This document shows, piece after piece, positions 8,346-13,635 of a stretch of 13,635 bases of DNA. Source of the DNA: Deltaproteobacteria bacterium (lineage in GTDB: Bacteria; Desulfobacterota; WTBG01). Each line of letters begins with the position of its first letter. Position 1 is the first letter of the stretch. Both the position numbers and the translations under genes were made by a program. Below the pieces are notes generated by a model that had not been told where the DNA came from, did not search any database, and was given only the letters and a program-made list of their open reading frames with translations. The stretch lies in contig WTBG01000315.1 in the NCBI GenBank assembly GCA_013139225.1, positions 1 to 13,635 on the forward strand, given 5' to 3'.

Positions 8346-8377
8346 ATTAAAAAACCACTTTTTGGTCACCAAGTCAA
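8346..8377 (-). promoter_or_regulatory. Possible ychF promoter with internal palindrome
   Basis: On the minus strand TTGACT (8377-8372) and TTTAAT (8351-8346) resemble -35 and -10 boxes, upstream of the ychF ATG at 8307. The 20-bp spacing is longer than the ideal 17. An odd 11-bp palindrome, TTGGTCACCAA (8362-8372), overlaps the spacer and the edge of the -35 box, which would suit an operator. Recognised by eye only. Confidence 0.3.
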
Positions 8378-8413
8378 CTTTTTATCTTAAACCCAAGGAG
8401 AGACCTTACCGTC

Positions 8414-8453
8414 AACAAAAAAGGGGAATGATGTTTTACCATCACTCCCCTTT
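8414..8453 (-). terminator. Rho-independent terminator on the minus strand with no visible gene upstream
   Basis: Bases 8420-8433 (AAAGGGGAATGATG) pair with 8440-8453 (CATCACTCCCCTTT) with one mismatch around a 6-base loop. Read on the minus strand the stem ends in CCCC followed by TTTTTTGTT, the classic terminator form. On the plus strand no T-run follows. It lies upstream of the ychF promoter region, so it would end a transcript arriving from higher coordinates, where no minus-strand protein gene is visible for over 1 kb. Confidence 0.65.
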
Positions 8454-8809
8454 AGAGGGGAAAAAATGAAAAAGTTATCAACTTAGAGGGTATAAAGAGC
8501 AAGAACCTTGCCACATCTTATCACGTTGATTTTCAATCACTTTTTACATTTAGTCTTCAACGACAGTGCCAATTTTAACACAGGTGTGACAAATATTCAT
8601 CTTTTGTTGCTCAAAAAACATTAGCAGAAAGTGCATAAACATTCATAAAATAACAACGCCAAATAAGGGAACGTAATCCGTTAACCCTGCTAAAATTCAG
8701 GATAAATTGTTGTCAATTTGGATTATTCTAAACTTTGGAAAACCTTAGAAGGAATTGAAAGGAAAGTGATGATTAGGTATGGTTGGCAAGTGAAAGAGAG
8801 AAGATGTTC
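8454..8809. other. Non-coding stretch, no gene recognised
   Basis: No convincing protein or RNA gene is seen on either strand. There is a short inverted repeat, AAATTG/CAATTT, around TTGT at about 8704-8719. The stretch lies directly upstream of the minus-strand terminator and downstream of the tRNA-like fragment, so a minus-strand non-coding transcript could run through it; that is inference. Confidence 0.4.
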
Positions 8810-8831
8810 TGGTGCCGAAGGCGGGATTCAA
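8810..8831 (-). other. tRNA-Leu-like 3'-end fragment, candidate attachment site
   Basis: Read on the minus strand, GAATCCCGCCTTCGGCACCA is the 3' part of a tRNA: the end of the T-loop, the T-stem 3' strand, acceptor strand CTTCGGC, discriminator A and encoded CCA. The implied 5' acceptor GCCGAAG is typical of tRNA-Leu. No D-arm, anticodon arm or T-stem 5' strand lies upstream (the bases before it read ATTTTAT), so this is not a whole tRNA. Such displaced 3' ends are the usual scar left by tRNA-targeting integrases, and a phage-type gene lies about 350 bp away. No integrase is in the window. Confidence 0.6.
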
Positions 8832-8861
8832 TAAAATGCAAATAAATTCAATAGTTACGTG

Positions 8862-8964
8862 GTATAAGGGGTGCAGAATAAGGAAGAATGTATCCTATCA
8901 TGCACCCTATACGCACCCAGATTTAAGTACAATAAACGGGGTGGGGTTTTGGATTACCCACCCC
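8862..8964. other. Pair of strong hairpins in non-coding DNA
   Basis: The first hairpin pairs GTATA plus GGGTGCA (8862-8875, with a 2-base bulge) with TGCACCC plus TATAC (8901-8912). The second pairs GGGGTGGG (8938-8945) with CCCACCCC (8957-8964) around an 11-base loop. They lie between the tRNA-like fragment and the DUF5681 gene. No T-run follows, so they are not typical terminators; they may be part of a structured RNA or a recognition site of a mobile element. Downstream, CCCTTGGGA occurs twice, 60 bp apart (8991-8999 and 9051-9059). Confidence 0.4.
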
Positions 8965-9175
8965 ATTCTGGAACTCAAACGCCCAAAGCCCCCTTGGGAA
9001 ATGAGACATATATGAATATAATATCCACGTGTGCATGTTTGAAACTTTTTCCCTTGGGACTCCTAGGGATAAATATTTCCCCAAAATTTTTCAGGAATAT
9101 TTTTCAGATAATTTTCAAAGATTTTTTTCATAACTCACTGATAGTATATCTAGGGGGATAAAATAGGTTTGGTTA

Positions 9176-9670
9176 TTGGAAATTGATAAATCATATATGG
9201 AGAAAGAAATGGAAGAAGTCATTGAGGCAAAGGTTGATAAATTAGTCAAAAGAGACAGTATGGGAAGATTTGCTGAAGGCAATAAAGAAGGTCGTAAGTT
9301 TCCTAAAGGTTATTCTGGAAAACCTAAAGGTATAAAGAACAGGAAGACTATTATTGCCCGTGAATTTGCATATGATGTCTTACATACCAATCCAGAAACT
9401 GGTGAAAAGATGGACTATAAGCAGCTAAAACAATACATAGCCAAGAAAGCAGATGTGTCACCAAGGATATTAAACCTGCTTTTAGACCACTATCTGGGGA
9501 AACCTATCGAACGAGTACAACAGGAGATACAAACTATTCGTATAATTACTGATAGGGGTGAAAGTTCACCTGAAAATAAAAATATCATATCTATTATAGG
9601 AGAAGATAAGAATACTGAGGATACTGTAGTTGTGGAAGAGGAGCAGAAGAGCTTACCAGAAGGTGAATAG
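9176..9670 (+). CDS. DUF5681-type phage/mobile-element protein
   Basis: The 164-residue protein carries, at about 29-57, GRFAEGNKEGRKFPKGYSGKP followed by a KGIKNRKT motif, a variant of the xKGQSGNPKGRPKGSKN signature of DUF5681. The middle (about 105-117: ILNLLLDHYLGKP) matches the LLDxxxGKP segment that closes this domain. The tail is acidic. DUF5681 proteins are small, basic at the N-terminus and commonly encoded in prophages beside terminase genes, so a small-terminase-like or DNA-binding role is possible but unproven. The start is uncertain: TTG 9176 gives the longest frame, but ATG 9209 has GGAG seven bases upstream and may be the true start. No large terminase follows; the next 220 bp are non-coding. 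It looks like an isolated remnant gene of a mobile element. Confidence 0.6.
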   Translation: MEIDKSYMEKEMEEVIEAKVDKLVKRDSMGRFAEGNKEGRKFPKGYSGKPKGIKNRKTIIAREFAYDVLHTNPETGEKMDYKQLKQYIAKKADVSPRILNLLLDHYLGKPIERVQQEIQTIRIITDRGESSPENKNIISIIGEDKNTEDTVVVEEEQKSLPEGE

Positions 9671-9892
9671 TGTAAGTTTGATATAGTAATATGGAGTGGA
9701 AGGACAGTAGTTAGGATTGTTCATTTATGGTAGTAGTGTTTACTTTCAGCTGGCAGATGGGAGACACAAGATGTGGGGTGTACAGCAGTTGTTTGGAATC
9801 TGTCTAGGCAGGTCTATTTATCTTCTCAAACCGCTTTAAATCTGTCACTCAATATCATGCCTTCTTGAACTAAATTGAGTACCTATTCTACT
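9671..9892. other. Non-coding or decayed sequence between mobile-type gene and GGDEF fragment
   Basis: No intact gene is seen. On the minus strand, about 9820-9890 gives a short peptide-like stretch (VLNLVQEGMILSDRFKAV) bounded by stops, which might be the eroded end of a coding sequence such as a transposase; I cannot name it. Confidence 0.3.
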
Positions 9893-10225
9893 TCAATGGA
9901 CCTGACCCCTATTTTTACTAATTGTCAGACACTCGTATGGTTGCGCACCTTCATGGGGGATGTGCAAATTGTATACAGCTTTGCATAATTTTTTGGCTAA
10001 CTTTAATGAATGCTGAATGTCCGTGACAGGCAGGACAATAACAAATTCCTCTCCGCCATATCTAGCAATCAGCTCGCCGGCGCGCCGGATAGTCTTGCGC
10101 AAGCACCCACTTATTTTTTTCAAACACACATCCCCGGCCTGGTGACCATACTTATCATTATAATCCTTGAAAAAATCAATATCCGCCATCATTATCGATA
10201 AAGGTTTTTTCGAGCCTGGTTCCAA
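9893..10225 (-). pseudogene. GGDEF (diguanylate cyclase) domain fragment, truncated at both ends
   Basis: The fragment encodes the central part of a GGDEF domain: KKPLSIMMADIDFFKDYNDKYGHQAGD, then ARYGGEEFVIVLP with the active-site GGEEF, then IPHEGAQPYECLTIS. The expected start of the domain (DxLTGLxNRR, about 35 residues) is missing, and homology stops at LTIS, where IGVA and about 40 more residues should follow. The position of the inhibitory RxxD site reads RAGE. At the 3' side the break coincides with AAAAATAGGGGTCAGGTCC (minus strand, 9916-9898), which resembles repeats that border transposon-type elements. At the 5' side the fragment begins one codon after the stop of the FISUMP gene, in the same frame, from a TTG with no Shine-Dalgarno sequence. 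It should not make cyclic di-GMP. A stable short protein is unlikely. Confidence 0.8.
9898..9916 (-). repeat. REP-like sequence at the break in the GGDEF fragment
   Basis: AAAAATAGGGGTCAGGTCC on the minus strand begins exactly where GGDEF homology ends. Similar AATAGGGGTCAGGTC strings recur in many bacterial genomes beside transposases and REP elements (recalled, not checked). No second copy was seen in this window. Confidence 0.35.
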
Positions 10226-10228
10226 CCC

Positions 10229-11362
10229 TTACTCACTCCCCCTGACACACCGGATACTCATGCCGCTGCCCTTACCGTAGACAAAATGGTAAACAGTTGT
10301 GTCAGCGTAGAAAATGCTGCGATGCCATGCGTCGCCTGCTGTGCCATCCGTAACTGACCACCATGCACCGTAAAAGCCAATATCACGAAAGGTACCATTG
10401 CTGCGACGCAGGCCGGCTGGAAGACCCGAAAAGCCGCTGCGGTCAGTGGCCCCGGTGTTTGGATCGTTATATCGCGGATGAGGATCGGGATCTGTTCGGG
10501 TGGATTTCATCTCACCTCCCGCAATAGATCCCCCTCCCAGACAATCAACCAATATTTGCCATTCTGTATCGGTGGGCACATGCCAACCCGAAGGGCATAA
10601 GCCCTTGGTATTTTTTGTTGCCTGCCAGTTGTATAGGGCGCCATAGGGGTCCTTATTGTCAATATCATTATTATGCCATGCATATGCGCCAGCGGTATTA
10701 CGCTCCCATGCCGAAACGTCGTCACCCGGATATTCAATAGATGTCCCATCTCTGTATCTGATGGTTTTGAGATTCTCAGCCATCCACTCCTGCTCTCCTA
10801 TGTTAATGGTCTGGTAAACATTGCCGTCAATGTCGGTTACTGTGCCTTTTTTTCCTGCTACCGTGTTTATATCCCTACACGGCCCCAATGTGTTGGGGCC
10901 TGGAACATCAGTGACTGAAAGAGGTGATACGACACCATGTTCGGGCTTGGTTTCACCCGTTCCCTTATGCCCTGAGTGTATGGGATATTTACCCGACAGG
11001 GCGCTAAACGATTTAAATCCATCAGCCAGAACCAATTCAGTATATTCAGCAGTGTCAATGGGGAGATCGTAGACCGTCGTGTCACGGCTTGCCTCAATAT
11101 AATTATGTTTGCCAAACATAGTCCCGAAATAAATCTGGAATGCGACATTGCCGGGATTTTTGATGCCATAGGCCATATGACTTTTCCCTGTATCACTGAC
11201 CCAGGTATCGGTTATTTCCCATGTTACAATTGATCTGTCATTCGTTTTTACGGTCCATGTGCCAATCCAGACTTCAAGCACTTTGGACTGAGCAAAAGCA
11301 AGGGGCACCGACAAACTAAAGATCAATGCAATACAGGTTAAACTTTTATTTATCTTTCTCAT
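10229..11362 (-). CDS. Secreted FISUMP-domain protein
   Basis: The 377-residue protein begins with a signal peptide (basic MRKINK, hydrophobic core, predicted cleavage after AFA at residue 24) and has no lipobox. Residues about 25-165 form a segment I do not recognise, rich in W, T and Y, with IGTWTVKTNDRSIVTWEITD; it may be a beta-rich domain. Residues about 175-376 are a FISUMP domain (Fibrobacter succinogenes major paralogous domain): DIDGNVYQTINIGEQEWMAE, LYNWQAT, GLCPSGWHVPTDTEWQIL, SGFSGLPAGLR and the closing GMSIRCVRG. The family is exported and found in large paralogous sets; its function is not established, and its fold may be C-type-lectin-like. ATG 11362 has AGGAGA just upstream. 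The gene is visibly richer in GC than its neighbours (some 60-base rows near 60%), which suggests transfer. It is directly followed in frame by a GGDEF fragment. Confidence 0.85.
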   Translation of the reverse strand: MRKINKSLTCIALIFSLSVPLAFAQSKVLEVWIGTWTVKTNDRSIVTWEITDTWVSDTGKSHMAYGIKNPGNVAFQIYFGTMFGKHNYIEASRDTTVYDLPIDTAEYTELVLADGFKSFSALSGKYPIHSGHKGTGETKPEHGVVSPLSVTDVPGPNTLGPCRDINTVAGKKGTVTDIDGNVYQTINIGEQEWMAENLKTIRYRDGTSIEYPGDDVSAWERNTAGAYAWHNNDIDNKDPYGALYNWQATKNTKGLCPSGWHVPTDTEWQILVDCLGGGSIAGGEMKSTRTDPDPHPRYNDPNTGATDRSGFSGLPAGLRRSNGTFRDIGFYGAWWSVTDGTAGDAWHRSIFYADTTVYHFVYGKGSGMSIRCVRGSE

Positions 11363-11425
11363 CTTTTCTCCTCGTTTTATTAATTCCTGCCATAGTATCT
11401 GGGAAATCTCATCAGATCTGTAATG

Positions 11426-11641
11426 TTATTGAGAAGTAAACAATCCTGACGCAATGATATCGGCACCGGCCTTAAACGGCACAACCACCACAACACTTAT
11501 AACACATAGTGCTGTAAATAGATATAATACAGGTCTTGTGTTACGAATTGCAAGATGGAGGATTTTTAAGAAAGAATATTGGAATGAGATTTTGCGGAGT
11601 GCTTTGATTCTATTTAGCTGAAGAACTTTGGGGAAGTACAA
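11426..11641 (-). CDS. Doubtful small membrane-peptide ORF overlapping the kinase 3' end
   Basis: A 71-codon frame starts at TTG 11641 inside the last codons of the histidine kinase gene, in another frame. It contains one convincing hydrophobic segment (PVLYLFTALCVISVVVVVPF) after a basic stretch, then KAGADIIASGLFTSQ. No Shine-Dalgarno sequence supports the TTG. It may be a small single-pass membrane protein coupled to the kinase, the remains of a signal-anchored protein, or chance. I do not recognise the family. Confidence 0.22.
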   Translation of the reverse strand: MYFPKVLQLNRIKALRKISFQYSFLKILHLAIRNTRPVLYLFTALCVISVVVVVPFKAGADIIASGLFTSQ

Positions 11642-13511
11642 TAGAGAAGGTAGACCCTTTGTTCACCTCACTTTTCACTATAATATCTCCTCCATGATCT
11701 TTTATTATACCATAACACACGGAAAGACCAAGACCAACCCCTTTTACCTTCTGTTTGGTGGTAAAAAATGCGTCAAAAATTTTATCTCTTATCTCTTCCG
11801 GTATGCCTACACCTGTATCTTGAACCTTTATAATAATCTGACCATTCTCAGAAAGTGTTTCCACAGTCAATGTTCCCCCATTGGGCATAGCATCTTTGGC
11901 ATTGGCAATGATATTCAATATAACCTGTCTAATCTGATTAGGCGATGCTGTGATGGGGGGAAACTCTTTACTCAGATTAATTTGTATCTTGGTGTTAGAT
12001 TCCCGTAACTGCTTTTCAAGAAAAAACAGTATATCCTCTATCAACTTGTTAATGTCAATTTCTCTCCTTGCTTCCTCTTGTGGTTTGGAGAAGCTTAACA
12101 TACTGCGCAACATCTCGGAAAGTCTCTGGGTTTCAGAGAGGGACATATCAAGAATTCTTCTTCTCTTGCTATTAGATGGTATTTCAGTTTTAAGAAGCTC
12201 CAGGGTATTCATAATCCCATATATGGGGTTGTTCAATTCATGGGCAACCTGAGAGGTGAGTCTGCCCATAGCTGCCAGCTTTTCTGATTGTAACAGTTGT
12301 TGTTGAGTCTTACGAAGTTGTTCTTCCATTTCAAGTCTCGGCCTTAAATCAGTAAAAATCCCTACTGTTGCTACCTCATTGCCCTTGTCGTCATAGATTA
12401 TAGAGGCTGAAAGGCTTCCGTCAATCACTTCCCCCTCTCTGTTTTTGTGAACCATGGGGAGTGACTTTAGCTTGCTAACTCCACCGTAATCCGGACTTTT
12501 CATTTTTGCCATTACCTCCTTTGCAACTCCAGGAGGATAAATATTCCTTATGTTCATTTTACCAACCACTTCCTCCGACTTATATCCTAAAAGTTCCTCT
12601 GCCCCCTTGTTAAAAAGGAGGATGTTTCCTTTCATGTCGGTTGCAACTACACAATTCACTGAACTTTCTATCATTTTAGAAAGAAATTCATTTGCTTCTC
12701 GAATCTTTCTTTCCATCTTCTTTCTCTGGGTAATATCCCTAATATAAGCGTATGTCCTAAACCCTTTTTCTTCACTTTTGGCAATAGTAATGCAAACTTC
12801 AACATCCTTGGCATCTCCCATAGCAGTGTTAATCTTCATCTCCACACAAACCCTCCTGTCCTCGTCTTCTCCTACCTCAGAATGCATATCCGCCAAGAAT
12901 TTCTGGTCTCTCTCGTTTAAGAGAAGGTTAAAGTCCATTCCCATCAACTCCTCTCCAGAGAAACCGGTGACGTCTGTCGCCATCGTATTGGCAAATGCAA
13001 TCCGATAGCTCTTATCAAACACAATAATTCCGTCATCTCCCATTTCGGCAATCTTCTGGAATCTCTTGGTGGCTTCTCTCACCTCTCTTTCCATCCTCTT
13101 CCGCGCAGTGATGTCTATATTTAACCCCTGGTATCCAATAACCTTCCCTTTATTGTCCAACAATGAATTACAGGTAACTAATACAGAAATCTTCTCCCTA
13201 GTCTTTTTTTTAAATTTAATCTCATAGTCTTTAACATAACCCTTTTTTTCAATCTCCTGCTGGAATCTTTTCCTGTCTTCAGGATTTATATAGAGGTCTT
13301 TCTCGATATCTATTGATAAAAACTCTTCCTTGCTCCCGTAACCTAACATATCGATCATAGCCTGATTGCAATCAATAAATCTGCCTTCCCTGGTGCTTAC
13401 GAATAAACCGTGCCGTACCTGCTCAAATAAATCTCTATACCTTCTCTCCTGAGGGGCCTTCAGTTCTTCTTCTAAGATTCTACTTCTTATATCTTCTATT
13501 TTCTGTTTCAA
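11610..13511 (-). CDS. Soluble PAS-PAS-PAS sensor histidine kinase
   Basis: The 633-residue protein has three PAS domains (about 24-140, 148-265 and 275-395), each closing with the typical DIT/DL segment ([27 protein letters not shown]). HisKA follows with H424 in VAHELNNP. The ATPase domain has an N box at N533/N537, DTGVGIPEE from 565 and GVGLGLS at 591-597. No membrane segment or signal peptide is visible, so it is probably cytosolic and senses a small ligand, redox state or light through its PAS domains; the ligand is unknown. An in-frame TAA lies 18 bp upstream, so the start is TTG 13511, with AGGGGA four bases before it. No response regulator gene is adjacent in the window, so it is an orphan here. 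It ends 247 bp before the FISUMP gene on the same strand. Confidence 0.92.
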   Translation of the reverse strand: MKQKIEDIRSRILEEELKAPQERRYRDLFEQVRHGLFVSTREGRFIDCNQAMIDMLGYGSKEEFLSIDIEKDLYINPEDRKRFQQEIEKKGYVKDYEIKFKKKTREKISVLVTCNSLLDNKGKVIGYQGLNIDITARKRMEREVREATKRFQKIAEMGDDGIIVFDKSYRIAFANTMATDVTGFSGEELMGMDFNLLLNERDQKFLADMHSEVGEDEDRRVCVEMKINTAMGDAKDVEVCITIAKSEEKGFRTYAYIRDITQRKKMERKIREANEFLSKMIESSVNCVVATDMKGNILLFNKGAEELLGYKSEEVVGKMNIRNIYPPGVAKEVMAKMKSPDYGGVSKLKSLPMVHKNREGEVIDGSLSASIIYDDKGNEVATVGIFTDLRPRLEMEEQLRKTQQQLLQSEKLAAMGRLTSQVAHELNNPIYGIMNTLELLKTEIPSNSKRRRILDMSLSETQRLSEMLRSMLSFSKPQEEARREIDINKLIEDILFFLEKQLRESNTKIQINLSKEFPPITASPNQIRQVILNIIANAKDAMPNGGTLTVETLSENGQIIIKVQDTGVGIPEEIRDKIFDAFFTTKQKVKGVGLGLSVCYGIIKDHGGDIIVKSEVNKGSTFSIVLPQSSSAK

Positions 13512-13540
13512 CTCTTCCCCTATTAGTTACCTTATCCTTG

Positions 13541-13556
13541 GTTGCAGTTTTGCAAC
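13541..13556 (-). promoter_or_regulatory. Small hairpin in the leader of the PAS kinase gene
   Basis: GTTGCA (13541-13546) and TGCAAC (13551-13556) form a 6-bp stem with a GTTT loop (plus-strand reading), about 30 bp upstream of the TTG start. The stem is short and could arise by chance. No clear promoter was recognised in the remaining bases to 13635. Confidence 0.2.
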
Positions 13557-13635
13557 GAAGAGCAAATCTATTGTTTATTTTCTACATTATTAAAGAATTT
13601 AAACAAGTTTACATTATGTAATAAAGTTGCCATCC

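Noticed and set aside
8769..8834. 21-codon ATG frame with an upstream AAGGAAAG
   Set aside because: It reads through the antisense of the tRNA-like 3' end and its product has no recognisable feature; most likely chance.
8812..9161. Two overlapping plus-strand ORFs (8812-9015 and 8871-9161) in the long non-coding stretch
   Set aside because: The first begins inside the tRNA-like fragment, both read through the strong hairpins, neither has a Shine-Dalgarno sequence, and neither product resembles a protein family.
10229..10600. FISUMP C-terminus as a variable region of a diversity-generating retroelement (closing GMSIRCVRG resembles lectin-fold variable proteins)
   Set aside because: No reverse transcriptase gene, no second near-identical repeat and no accessory gene was seen in the window; the similarity is only to the general fold.
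10867..11196. 109-codon minus-strand ORF inside the FISUMP gene
   Set aside because: It is an alternative frame of the FISUMP coding region, which has a signal peptide, a ribosome site and domain motifs in the chosen frame.
11628..12252. Plus-strand ORFs opposite the PAS kinase gene (11628-12008 and 11950-12252)
   Set aside because: They are antisense shadows of the HATPase and HisKA coding region, which has full family motifs on the minus strand.

Overview
The window looks like a chromosomal stretch of an AT-rich Gram-negative bacterium. The Gram-negative call rests on an intact LpxC domain (lipid A synthesis). The organism is probably an anaerobe from Desulfobacterota or an uncultivated candidate phylum: the DUF4390–NtrY–NtrX-type gene order and a split, archaeal-style methylmalonyl-CoA mutase subunit are typical of such lineages. 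The exact phylum cannot be fixed from the sequence alone.

Layout. Bases 2-5194 (+) hold a signalling/envelope cluster: the 3' part of a DUF4390 gene, a membrane-bound NtrY-type sensor histidine kinase, and, 10 bp further, a 730-residue protein. This protein joins an NtrX-type response regulator (receiver, AAA+, Fis-like HTH) in one uninterrupted frame to a complete LpxC, the zinc deacetylase that commits the cell to lipid A. This is the most striking item in the window. Its AAA+ part has lost the sigma-54-contacting GAFTGA loop and the Walker B glutamate, while the receiver, HTH and LpxC catalytic residues are intact. I infer that the kinase may control lipid A synthesis post-translationally through the receiver. 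A palindromic MITE-like repeat (5205-5348) separates this cluster from the catalytic subunit of methylmalonyl-CoA mutase (5399-7051, +). A second inverted-repeat element (7070-7188) lies between the mutase and the convergent YchF GTPase gene (7213-8307, -).

From about 8308 the window changes to accessory character. An 868-bp non-coding stretch carries an orphan minus-strand terminator, a 22-bp copy of a tRNA-Leu-like 3' end (a candidate integration site) and two strong hairpins. It is followed by a DUF5681 phage-type gene (9176-9670). A GGDEF fragment broken at both ends (9893-10225, -) abuts, in the same frame, a GC-richer gene for a secreted FISUMP-domain protein (10229-11362, -). Upstream of that is a soluble three-PAS histidine kinase (11610-13511, -). 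No integrase, transposase gene, CRISPR array, rRNA or complete tRNA was seen.
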